Below, piece by piece: positions 45,646-56,172 of a stretch of DNA of 64,000 nt; the stretch's first letter is position 1, and each line of letters opens with the position of its first letter. Source of the DNA: Ephydatia muelleri (lineage: Eukaryota; Porifera; Demospongiae; Spongillida; Spongillidae); assembly GCA_013339895.1 (NCBI GenBank), contig JABACO010000015.1, positions 1,439,633-1,503,632 of the forward strand, in the 5' to 3' direction. Below the pieces are notes generated by a model that saw only the letters and a list, made by a program, of their open reading frames with translations, was not told where the DNA came from and did no database searches. Made by a program: the position numbers and the translations under genes.

Positions 45646-48600
45646 TGGAAGGAAAAATTGATTGAAAGAACGTAACAACTTCTGATTGCAAAAATCAGAA
45701 GTCATTTTCACTGAGCAGCAATGCGCTGTGCACAAGAATCACTGTCTTGTCACATGCAGCTGCATTCACTGTCTTGTCACATGCAGCTGCATTATGATGA
45801 TTAACTTTATATCAACTTTACAACAGCATAATTATGCTCAATAACTTTTAATAATTCCTACCTGGTGATAATGTTCTTAGTTTAGTGAGATTCTCCTCTT
45901 GTTTAAAGTACCTAAGAATTGGGAGAGGGGGGTGGGGGGAGGAGAGGGAGTGAGGGAGGAAGGAGAAAAGACAGGGGAGAGTGAAGGAGAATATGGAAAT
46001 AGAAGTTAGTCTGACAGCACATCCAACCCACGACCATCAACACCATACCACAGCAAAGATAACCTACTCACCAGTACTCACGATCGCATCTCGGAATGTC
46101 CTTGTCAATCTTGTACAGTTCATCCATAAACGCCTGGGCCTTTGGGTCCACAGGTACAATGATCTCCCCCTCCTCCTCTTCCTCCTCCTCCTCCCCCTTC
46201 TTCACACCAGGCTCAGCAGCTGACTCCTTAGTTTCGTAGGTGGAGATTGAGGTGGAGAGATCCTCAGCAGGTGCTGGGGCCCTCACTTCAGCATCGCAGT
46301 ACGAGTAGAAGGCCTCCGCTGTTGTGTGGCTACACTCCTCTACGTGGATCTGTATCTCGTCAACACTCCCAAGCAAGGCAGCTGGAACGTTTCCCGACCC
46401 CACCTCCATCTTGGGGGCGGGAGCAGCAGAATCGGTAGACGGGACCCTCCCGAGGGGGGCGATGCCCGAATACCCCGCCTCCTGCAAACAAGGACCGTTC
46501 GGCATGGCTCCTCCCACTTCCCGTGCCCCCGTGTCGCCGCCTGATCCTTCCGCGACCTCCTCGGTTGCCCCCGGCAACCCCGAGGTCTCCCCTTGGGCGG
46601 ATTTGGGGGCGGAGACGGCAGACGGAGTACTAAGCACCCTCCTCCACGCCTTGGCAGAGTCTGTGTGCCTCTGCAGTTGCTGGTGGGTGTAAAGTTCATT
46701 GAGGGGTCTCCACTCGTCCATAAGCCGGCTGTAGTCAGCGACACACTGCCTGCGAATGGTGGAGCATTGGTCTGGAGTGTTGCTCGGATGGTAGAGGCCT
46801 AGGAGGTATGGCCACACCTACAGGGAGTGGTTTGTGATGGAGTGTGCTTTTTATGCGAGAATCCTCTATGGTGAGGTGTGAGTGTGTGAGTGTGTGTACG
46901 TGCACGTTTGTGAGCATGTTGTGAGTGTGCTGTTAGCATGCATATGCGAGTGAGTGGATGTGGATGTGTGCATGTTCAGTGTGCATGTATGTGTGTGGAT
47001 GTGTGCATGTTCAGTGTGTGTGTGTGTGTGCATGTATGTGTGTGGATGTGTGCATGTTCAGTGTGCATGTATGTGTGTGGATGTGTGCATGTTCAGTGTG
47101 TGTGTGTGCATGTATGTGTGTGGATGTGTGTGGATGTGTGCATGTTCAGTGTGTGTGTGTGCATGTATGTGTGTGGATGTGTGTGGATGTGTGCATGTTC
47201 AGTGTGTGTGTGTGCATGTATGTGTGTGGATGTGTGCATGTTCAGTGTGTGTGTGAGTGTGCATGTGTGTGTGTGGATGTGTTAGTGTGCATGTGTGCAC
47301 ACATGTAATTGCACAGTTGTGTGTGGGCGCGTGCAATTGCAAGGTGTGTGCACATCTCTACTGCTTCGTTGACCACAGACCACTGGAAGGAAATACCAGC
47401 CAACCAAAGTGGCTTCTACAAAACAACTCCAGGAACTGTACCTTTGGTCTAAGGCTGCTGGCCACGCCTCCCAAGTAGACGGCCTTCAGAAGGTCTCTCC
47501 ATTGTGTGCCCTGCACATTTGAGGGAGGAGGAAAGGGTTAAGGGCAAATATATGTACGCATGCAGATACATGTATCCTGTGCAAAGGATACATGTATCTG
47601 CATGACTCCCATAGCAAACCTGCTGATCTTGTTGGAACTGCTTCCACGTGGCTTCATCAAGCCCATCATGTGTCTCCACGGTTACCACGTCATTAGTGCT
47701 GATCATATGAGACAACCTCTTCTTCATGTTGTGCACGTGACGACAGTATGACCACCCTTGGTGCAGGAATGGGGAGGAGGAATGGGATTGAGGAGAAATG
47801 GGGAGGAATGGGGAGGAGGAAGAATGGTGGAAGGATGAATGGGGAGGAGATGGAGTGGGGAGAAGGAGATGGAGGAAGATGATGGTTGACATTCTAAGCA
47901 ACATACTTACAGCCATAGAAGTATCTTGCTAGCAGCTGTCTGGAAACCTTGGTTTGAAATTTCTCCCAGTCCTTCCTATGATATGAAAACCACCTGTTAA
48001 ATAATCACCTCCACATCACTGCTGCTGAGATGTTCATAGCTACATGTTTATTAACTGGCATGAGTGGCTACATGTTTATTAACTGGCATGAGGTGCCACA
48101 TGTTTATCAACTGGCGCAGCCAATTAAAAATCGTCCACTCCTGGTTAATGAATTATTGCTCCACAGTACGTAGTAACACCCAATGGAGCATGTAACGCTT
48201 TTATGTGACTGTGATGCGCTCTCGTGTAGACATATGTGCCACAACTCCCCTGGGTTGGGGTTTAATTAAGATTATTGTCAATTAACATTTACATGTATTG
48301 ATTGTAATACAAAACCCATCAAGGAGTAGATGTTATGCCCAGTCCCCAGGACTTGCACCCCATCTCAAATTGGTCCCTTATATAAGGTCACCAGAATACA
48401 GTTCCCATCCCAAATTGGTCCCCAGGCTTAGCTCCTGTCCCAATCTGGTGCCCAGACTTTTTTCTTCTCTTCAAATAGTTACTGTGCCCATATTGTGATA
48501 AGAGTGTAGCTATTGTCTTTTCTCCATGGCAACTACTGACACACACATACACCACCACCAGATCCTCATGTGGAAGCATAAGTGGGGCCGATACCCATAC

Positions 48601-49964
48601 CAGGTACCAGCTACTGACCACATGTAGGCAAATGGTAAGCAGAGCTGGTTCAGATGCCTTTACAAACACATGCTTCACACACCTTGCCAGAGAGCCAGGC
48701 TTGCTGACGACAGCACTGGGGTCCTGCACATCATCTGGGGAGGAGGAGCCACGCCCAATAGGGAGGGTCCTGAGAGGTGTGAGTGTGAAGGGCGAAGAGG
48801 GGGCAGCCCCTACGAGGGAGGAAGAGGGATGGGAGGAGGAATGGGAGGAGGATGGGGAGGAGGGAGGGGTGGAGAGGAAGGGAGGGTGAGGAGGAGGAAG
48901 GGATGAGGAGGAGGGAGGGGTGAGGAGGAAGGAAGGTGAGGAGGAGGGAGGGGTGAGGAGGAGGGAGGGTGAGAAGGAGGGATGGTAAGGATGAGAGGAT
49001 GAGAGGAGGGGATGGAATGGGAGGGGGAATACCAGAACAGAAACATTTGTGGCCACAAATTAACGTTGCGAATGTTTTAGTGCACAAAAGGCAAAGGCAT
49101 TTATATGCACTTATCAGTAACGCTACACTAATCTTATTGATTACATGGGCTGGTACCATGGCTATTGATCACATGACTGAACAGTACTGGGATTTGGGTA
49201 AACTGCATGTCGGAATAGAGACATACATGCCCATGTCACACATTAGACAATAGCTTCCATATATCAAACAGCCACGAAAATATTATACCCACACAAATAT
49301 GGTCTTCAGGGTACCATTCCCATATCAGGAGTAGAATGGGTCCCATATCCCCCCCACCCCCCCACCCCCCATAAAAAAAACAACTTGTAGTCCCGTACCC
49401 ATACCCATATCTGGAGCATAATGTGGTCCCATACCCATACCTGGAGCATCGTGAACCTTCAGAGACTCTCCGTTCCTCTTCAGCTTGCTCCGCACCCTGA
49501 AAACCTGGCTCCACCCATCCTCCACGTTCCTCCACTCCTCAGGGTCCTCCTCGTGTTCCACCAGCCCCATCATGGCCCCTATGTGGAGGGGCTTCCCCTT
49601 GAGGTGCTGCTCCTTGAGGTACCAGAGGGGGGGCTCCAGGCAGCCCTGGGGGAGAAGGGTGTTCTCCAGGCACTCCAGGAAGGAGAACATGGAGGGCTGG
49701 TGGTAGAACATGATCGTGGGATGGGCTATGCCGTCGTAGCCAATCAGGATAAGGTGGGCAGGCTGGCCTTTGTTTGGAGGGAACGGGGAAGAGGGAGGGA
49801 GTGGGGGAAGAGGAGATAGAAAGGGCTAATGCAATACAGATTATACATGTATTGTATGTGTATAGGTGTGTATGTGTGAGCACTTGTATATGTAGGTATG
49901 TATGTATGTATGTATGTATGTATGTATGTATGTATGTATGTATGTATGTGTGTTTGCAAGTGTT

Positions 49965-50031
<67 letters not shown>

Positions 50032-50573
50032 AACAACAGAGAGGAGACACTCACCAGAAGAGCAGTGGCAGTGAAGGTGGGCAACTTCTTTGTCCACATC
50101 AATACACATCACATGTTCCCAAAGGAAACTAAAAAGAGAAAGAACACAGATACTAAGAAGTGGATGAAATCATTACACTTCCTCTGCTCGCACACTTGGT
50201 ATATTACTATGCTTCGGCTTCTAAAAAGGGGGAGGGGGAGGGGAGGGGAACATTAGCCTCTTGGCTATAAACAGAGGTGTGTTGGTTAGCCCCAAAACAT
50301 TCTTTTACTCTGCTCAAAAGTTTAGTTGACCATAAATGCGTACATACATGTCCCCCGTCCATCACTTGTCCTTGCTACTTGCAGCCAAGATTCAATGCAA
50401 ATACATTGGACGATTTCTATCTTTATCCTGAAGGTTGAGGGTCCTTATGAAAGCTTTGCTAACAGCGTAAAGCTTAAATTAGAGGGCACCACTTATCAAC
50501 ATTAATCCCTTGGCAGCCTCTGTAGAGGTCACTGACACATAAGGCCCACATTGCCCCAAAGGAACATTATTCC

Positions 50574-50611
<38 letters not shown>

Positions 50612-52426
50612 AAAAAAACCTAATGCCCAACTGTAAGACATTGACTAAAATAAACTGCACTATCACTGAAACCCTGAATCTCACTCCTTCTAAATGACGC
50701 CCACCTCCCACTACCTTTGTCACCTTTTATTGGCTTTGTTGTTTTCCAGAACAGAGTTGGGTAGCCATTTCAGAAGGATGGAAGCATGCACCTGGTGTAA
50801 GCTCAGGTATCCTGGCAATGGGGCAATAAAGCCAGGCTAAGGTGAAATGTGAGTGTGTGTATGTGGTGTGTGTGTGTGTGAATGTGTGGTGTGTGTGGAT
50901 GTGTGGTATTGTATGCATGTGTGGTTGTATGGATGTGTGGTGTGTGTGTGTGTGTAAATATGTGCATGTTATATATTAGGTGTGACATGTGCATGCATGT
51001 ATGTGTGTATATGTATGTGTGATGTGTGTGTGGATGTGTGAATATTTCATATAAATTCGGAGAGGCACTCAAAGATTGTGAGCAGGCTTACTGGCTGGAT
51101 GTAGACATTGTTCTTTCCAAACACCACAGAGCTTCCAGGACTCTGGTACAAGGACTGAACGTGGCCCCAGGCCTCCTCCGTGGGCACACCCTCCTGTGTG
51201 CATGCACAATGGGGTAAGGGAGGAGGAGGGAGGAGGGGGGAAGGAGGGGGAAGAAGAAAGGAGGAGAAGGAGGAGGGGAAGGAGGAGGGGAAGGAGGAGG
51301 AGGAGGGAGGAGGAGGGAAGGAGGAGGAGGGAAGAAGGAGGAGGGGAAGGAGGAGGAGGGGAAGGAGGGGAAGGAGGAGGGAAGGAGGAGGAGGGGAAGG
51401 AGGAGGAGGGGAAGGAGGAGGAGGGGAAGGAGGAGGAGGGGAAGGAGGAGGAGGGGAAGGAGGAGGAGGGGAAGGAGGAGGAGGGAAGGAGGAGGTGAGT
51501 AGGAAGAGGGGAGGGGAGGAGAAGGAGATGGAATGTGGTATTGAGATCAATATTCTGTCAAGTCACAAGGAATATTACAACAAAGATTGCATCCAGCGGA
51601 GTGCAGATGCAAGAAAAACAAAAGGCAGTGTGCAAAAGAAACAAGGGGTGGGATGAGTTGCAACAGTTAAAGACAACAGTGCAGAAGTGTGAGTACACAG
51701 CAGCTTGAACACTCATGAGGTGTATTGTGTGATGTGTCACAACAGATGACACTTGGGGCCTTATTTGAAATCTACATGCTGGAAGAAGCCATAAACACAC
51801 AGGTACTATCAAATGCTGAAATGAACCATCGTAAAAAAGAGGAGGAAGAGGGTAGAAAAGGGAGGAGGAGGAAAGGGAAGAGGAGAGGGTTAGAGAAAGG
51901 GAAGAGGAAGAGGGTAGTAGAGAAAGGGAGAAGAACGGGAGGGAGGAGGAGAAGGAAGAGGAGAGGTTAGAGAAAGGGAGGAGGAATACACAGACTGAGA
52001 CGACATGGATGAACTCACATAGATGGCTGCCATGGCACTGAAGAAAAAGAATGCATACAAAGTGATGAACATGACCAGCAAAGTCCTGCAGCACATGCAC
52101 ACATGTGTGTGTTTATGTGCATGTGTGTGCATGTGTGTGTGCATGTGTGTGTGCATGTGTGTGTGCATGTGTGTGTGTGTGTGCGTGTGTGTGTGTGCAT
52201 GTGTGTGTGCATCTGTGTGTGCATTACATGCTATGCACACTAAAACACACGCACAGATGCACACACACTCACCACACCGACTTACGGTGTGTGACGCTTG
52301 ACAATCTCCATGGGAGAAGGTGATATGAATGAGCTGTCTATGGATTTGAGCCGACTGAACCGAAGGGAGCAAGGTCCATCTAGCGTAGAACATTGTGTCA
52401 GTTGTACATCCAACACACGTGTACAT

Positions 52427-52461
<35 letters not shown>

Positions 52462-54014
52462 CACACACACACACACACATGCACACAACACACACATTCA
52501 CTCATGCATGGCTTACCTAATAGGGTACAGAATATATCTCCGTACAAAGGATGACGCATAACAGAATGCTCCTCGTAATACAAGCTGCATGTAAAATGGG
52601 ATAGCCATTAAGCGGCGTTAAGTTCATCACTCTTGCCTTCCACCTCCTCATATTCCTCTTTTCTTCCCACCTCTCCATTACACCCTCTCACTCAACTACC
52701 CTTCCCCTCCCTCACACTCACCCTCTCCTCAGCCACCCTCCCCTCACTCACCTCCCCTTCCCTCACTCACCCCTCCCTCACCTTCCCCTTCTCGTTACAT
52801 TCACTTCAACTCTCTTTCCGACTGCCTCCCTCCATGGTCCCTCCCACCTGCCTCCCCTCCATAGTCCCTTTCACCTGCCTCCCTCCATAGTCCCTCCCAC
52901 CTGCCTCCCTCCATAGTCCCTCCCACCCTGCCTCCCTCCATAGTCCCTCCCACCTGCCTCCCTCCATAGTCCCTCACACCTGCCTCCCTCCATAGTCCCT
53001 CCCACCTGCCTCCCTCCATAGTCCCTCCCACCTGCCTCCCTCCATAGTCCCTCCCACCTGCCTCCCTCCATAGTCCCTCCCACCTGCCTCCCTCCATAGT
53101 CCCTCCCACCTGCCTCCCTCCATAGCCCTCCCACCTGCCTCCACCCCTACCACCATCAATTTATTATTCACCTCGCATTGGTTGCCATGGCTTCCACGAT
53201 AGTCTTCAACTTTCCCTCCACCATGGCAACCCTCACCCAAACAATCCTCCTCTCTGTGATGGCACTGCCCTGCATGCACGCATAGTCCGGACGCCCAGCA
53301 TTGGTGTGCTGAGCAAAACTGAGGCCATACACCTCCTCAGCTTCCTTCACCTTCTTGCCAAGGTCATGCAGGATCTTCCCGGAAGGTGGGAGTGGCTTGG
53401 AACGGGACACCTGGTACTTCTTCTTTGTCCCGTACGAGAGAATCTCCTCCACCAAAGCTGCATGGAGACACGCACCAGATGTGTTGCAACAACAATGGTG
53501 CCATTACAAAATACAACAGTGTCATGACTGTGTGACAGTGAATTCGGAGCAGCGAAGACAAAGTTTTATATTCATAAATACCACATAACCACAAATGCCC
53601 GAGGTAAGCACGTACGTACAGCCAATGCGCAAACGCTACACAACCCGTACGCAGGTACGAATAGGCACGTCATTAGCCGGTGCACATGCAACGCACGTGC
53701 GACGGTCCACTCACCGCAGAAGGTAGTAAACTTTGGGTGACTCCAGTGGATCTTTGAGGCTGATGCGGCTTCCAGGATTTGTTTGGACTGGAGAAGGAAG
53801 GACACAAGGAAAGAAGGAATAAAAGGAAGACGAGGAGGGAGGAGGGGGGTAAGGAAGATGAAGAGACAAAGGACACTTTCTTCCACCATGCATTACATGA
53901 AAGCGGACGCACAAGCACGAAACATACATACAGTATACTAAATCTTGCAAAAACAATATATCTTACCTCTTGTTTGCATCGATTGACAAGCGATTCACAA
54001 GAAGTACGCTCCAT
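42667..54014 (-). CDS. SGSM: SGSM1/2-like small G-protein signalling modulator (RUN + TBC domains), 22 exons
   Basis: Rab GTPase-activating protein acting on membrane trafficking. Exons from the start: 53967-54014, 53715-53787, 53172-53457, 52517-52584, 52286-52379, 52019-52037, 51092-51193, 50724-50836, 50055-50128, 49441-49767, 48683-48809, 47911-47975, 47620-47756, 47442-47510, 46072-46817, 45862-45911, 45522-45604, 44980-45089, 44129-44225, 43715-43826, 43600-43655, 42667-42764. With the 51-nt form of exon 16 the sum is 2955 nt (984 aa). RUN domain: exons 2-5 ([33 protein letters not shown]). Rab-binding middle domain: [48 protein letters not shown] domain: [19 protein letters not shown], Arg finger IDKDIPR, Gln finger [27 protein letters not shown] low-complexity acidic linker sits in exon 15. 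Exon 16 is one base short in this copy. Confidence 0.9.
43035..43545. repeat. 24-bp minisatellite with CACGTG E-box, SGSM last intron (copy 2)
   Basis: Same array as 5895-6360 with a rearranged unit order, including interspersed GGCATGTGTGATCATAGGAA variants. It lies between SGSM exons 43600-43655 and 42667-42764. Confidence 0.9.
44345..44979. repeat. Pyrimidine-rich minisatellite in an SGSM intron (copy 2)
   Basis: Counterpart of 7160-7660, about 130 bp longer, between SGSM exons 44980-45089 and 44129-44225. Confidence 0.85.
45325..45527 (-). repeat. 27-bp minisatellite repeating an SGSM splice-donor sequence (copy 2, 7 units)
   Basis: Seven units of CCTCACCAGCCCCTCCCACC plus TGTAATG on the plus strand; copy 1 has a single 26-bp unit near 7980-8005. 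On the gene strand each unit reads GGTGAGGCATTACAGGTGG, the same sequence that begins the intron after exon 45522-45604. The array therefore presents one real and several decoy donors in a row. Confidence 0.88.
45740..45793. repeat. 27-bp tandem repeat with ATGCAGCTGCAT palindrome (copy 2, 2 units)
   Basis: Two-unit allele of the array at 8247-8354. Confidence 0.93.
46880..47305. repeat. GT-rich minisatellite GTGTGGATGTGTGCATGTTC (copy 2)
   Basis: Counterpart of 9470-9890 with a two-base length difference. Confidence 0.9.
49893..50029. repeat. (GTAT)n and (GT)n microsatellite (copy 2)
   Basis: Counterpart of 12488-12624. Confidence 0.95.
51215..51500. repeat. (GGA)n-type tract in an SGSM intron (copy 2)
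   Basis: Counterpart of 13798-14095, dominated by a 15-bp GGAGGAGGAGGGGAA unit. Confidence 0.9.
52825..53130. repeat. 26-bp minisatellite CCTCCCTCCATAGTCCCTCC (copy 2)
   Basis: Counterpart of 15412-15700, with regular 26-bp spacing. Confidence 0.92.
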
Positions 54015-54179
54015 AATTTACTTTTGGGAAAATCATACATACAGAGCTCAGAGCGCGCGACGAAATACAATTTGACATCCGGCTACATAATAGTTATAAT
54101 TAGAGCTGTATTGTTAAATGTGAATTAACCATTGAATCGTCCCCTTATTTCCTCATTCTATCCGTTTCCAGGCCCCGAT
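54015..54179. promoter_or_regulatory. Head-to-head intergenic region, SGSM / carboxypeptidase (copy 2)
   Basis: Counterpart of 16578-16742; 165 bp between divergent start codons. AT-rich core near 54088-54120 and the same possible acceptor TTTCCAG ending at 54171. Confidence 0.6.
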
Positions 54180-55898
54180 ATGATGACGCTTCCGAAGCGC
54201 CTATTCGAAGTGGCGTGGATACTTTTCGCGGCCTTGACTGTCTCGAATACTGCTCCCGCCTTTCGAAAGACCCACGCCGTCGACTTTGTCCACCACGATA
54301 ATGACGCCCTGTACAACACCATGTTGGAAGTGGCCAACGACTGTCCGTCCATCGCTCGAATTTATTCCATCGGGAAGTCTGTCCAAAATGTCGACCTCTT
54401 TGTGATTGAGATGAGTGACAACCCTGGCGTTCACGAGCCTGGAGAGCCGGAGTTCAAGTACGTCGGGAACATGCATGGGAACGAAGTAACAGGGCGGGAG
54501 ACCCTGCTCCACTTCATGCGCGACTTGTGTGACCGCTACGGCGTGGACAGCGACGTGACGAAGCTCGTGGACACCACCCGCATCCACATCCTGCCCACCA
54601 TGAACCCAGACGGGTACCGAATCGCGACCGAGACGGATGACACCTACCTTTTGGGACGCAGCAACGCTCACGGCATAGACCTCAACCGTAACTTTCCGGA
54701 CCGCTTTGACGTGACGGCGGGTAAGGTGGAACCAGAAACCGAGGCGGTCATGCGCTGGCTCGAGACCTACCCTTTCGTCCTCTCGGCTAACTTCCACAAT
54801 GGCGCCCTGGTGGCCAACTACCCTTACGACGATAGCCAGAACGGGCTTTCCCTGTACACTCCGTCGGAAGACGACAGCATCTTCGTGCAACTGGCCCGCG
54901 CCTACTCGTACGCTCACGCGACCATGTCGCGCGGCTTCCCTTGCCCGTTGGATACGGCGGGCTTCAAGGAGGGAATCACCAACGGCGCAGCGTGGTACAG
55001 CGTGAGCGGAGGGATGCAGGACTACAACTACTTGCACAGCAACTGCTACGAGATAACGGTGGAGCAAGGCTGCACCAAATACCCACCGGCGTCCCAACTG
55101 GAGGGCATATGGAATGCCAACAAGGACGCCATGTACGCATTCATGCGCGAAGTACACAGAGGGGTTAAAGGGTTTGTTCTCGATGTCGCAGGGAATCCGA
55201 TCGCAGGGGCGTCGATCGCTCTCGCCTCGTCTGGACGCCCCGTCAGGGCGGCGAAGGACGGGGATTTTTGGCGGCTCCTCGCCCCCGGTACCTACACCAT
55301 CAGTGCTTCGGCCCCGGGGTTCGTGAAGCGGCAGCAAACGGTAGTCGTGAGCAACGGCCCCGCTGTCACCGTCAATTTCACCTTGGATTCGGATAAAATG
55401 GTGGTCGCTCAGAGTTCAACTGACGCTTCTGCAGGGACGGCCTCCACAGTAACAGAGTCAACAGGAACCATGGTAACCGTTGCTGCGGGACACACTACGG
55501 CACTTTCTGATGCAGCCACAGCAAGTGACAATAGCAAAGCCAGCGGTACGTCTTTACATTCAAAGGGCAGCCAGGTCGTTCCCATGGTGATAGTGGGTGT
55601 GATACTAGTTGTGATCCTGTTTCTCCTGGGAGCCATAGTGACCTTCTCTGTCATCATCACCTGCCACCTCATCAAGTCCAAGCACACGCGGCAAGGTTTT
55701 GCCCCCCTCCCCCTCGAGGAGCAAACTGAAAGAAAGCCTGCCTTCAACTACAAGATGGTCAACCCCCCAGTCTCACTGCCCCTGGTCCAAGCCCCTGCCT
55801 ATAATGATGACCCGCCAGCTGAGCTTCCTGTCAACCTGGAGTCAGATACCGAAGATGTAATCTACTCAGCCAATGGTATTGCCACAAGCAAGTCTTAA
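54180..55898 (+). CDS. Single-domain, membrane-anchored M14B metallocarboxypeptidase
   Basis: A 572-residue single-exon gene of the regulatory carboxypeptidase subfamily (CPD/CPE/CPN/CPM-like), expected to trim C-terminal Lys/Arg from secreted or surface peptides. The start is the first ATG of an ATGATG pair: a signal peptide (about residues 1-26) follows directly. Zinc ligands are His99 and Glu102 (NMHGNE) and His206 (SANFHNGA). Substrate-binding Asn-Arg is at DLNRNFPD (Arg170), and the catalytic Glu is Glu295 (EITVEQGC). FKEGITNGAAWYSVSGGMQD is typical of the subfamily. A transthyretin-like domain spans about 328-402. A Ser/Thr-rich stalk precedes a transmembrane helix at about 467-497, followed by a 75-residue cytoplasmic tail. 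The known CPD protein has three CP domains; this has one. It is divergent from SGSM and convergent with the HTH gene. Confidence 0.92.
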   Translation: MMTLPKRLFEVAWILFAALTVSNTAPAFRKTHAVDFVHHDNDALYNTMLEVANDCPSIARIYSIGKSVQNVDLFVIEMSDNPGVHEPGEPEFKYVGNMHGNEVTGRETLLHFMRDLCDRYGVDSDVTKLVDTTRIHILPTMNPDGYRIATETDDTYLLGRSNAHGIDLNRNFPDRFDVTAGKVEPETEAVMRWLETYPFVLSANFHNGALVANYPYDDSQNGLSLYTPSEDDSIFVQLARAYSYAHATMSRGFPCPLDTAGFKEGITNGAAWYSVSGGMQDYNYLHSNCYEITVEQGCTKYPPASQLEGIWNANKDAMYAFMREVHRGVKGFVLDVAGNPIAGASIALASSGRPVRAAKDGDFWRLLAPGTYTISASAPGFVKRQQTVVVSNGPAVTVNFTLDSDKMVVAQSSTDASAGTASTVTESTGTMVTVAAGHTTALSDAATASDNSKASGTSLHSKGSQVVPMVIVGVILVVILFLLGAIVTFSVIITCHLIKSKHTRQGFAPLPLEEQTERKPAFNYKMVNPPVSLPLVQAPAYNDDPPAELPVNLESDTEDVIYSANGIATSKS

Positions 55899-56165
55899 AT
55901 CACACATGCGTAGCTTGTTTGTACATTGTGTTCTTTCCCTTTTTTTTTTTCTCAACATACTTGTACATATAATTTTTTGTAGGATTAGTTTAAGTCATGT
56001 GATAACATAACTTTAATAACAGTGGTGATGCCAAAGGGAGTGGCAGTTAATAGTCATGATTAATAGACTTTTAATTGTCTGTACACAACCACTATAATGG
56101 AAAAAAACACGTATGGAATTTGAAAGTTTTAGCACAAAAAAAAGGGTTGATGTAAAAAGATGAAG

Positions 56166-56171
56166 AATAAA
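56166..56171 (+). terminator. Poly(A) signal AATAAA of the carboxypeptidase gene
   Basis: The first AATAAA after the carboxypeptidase stop, 268 bp downstream, conserved in copy 1 (18750-18755). It lies 1 bp before the antisense stop codon of the HTH gene (56173-56175), so cleavage 10-30 nt further on would fall inside the HTH coding sequence. Confidence 0.6.
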
Positions 56172-56172
56172 G

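Noticed and set aside
54132-54179. Upstream TTG start for the carboxypeptidase
   Set aside because: Not an ATG; the ATGATG at 54180 is followed directly by a signal peptide, and TTTCCAG just upstream looks like a splice acceptor.
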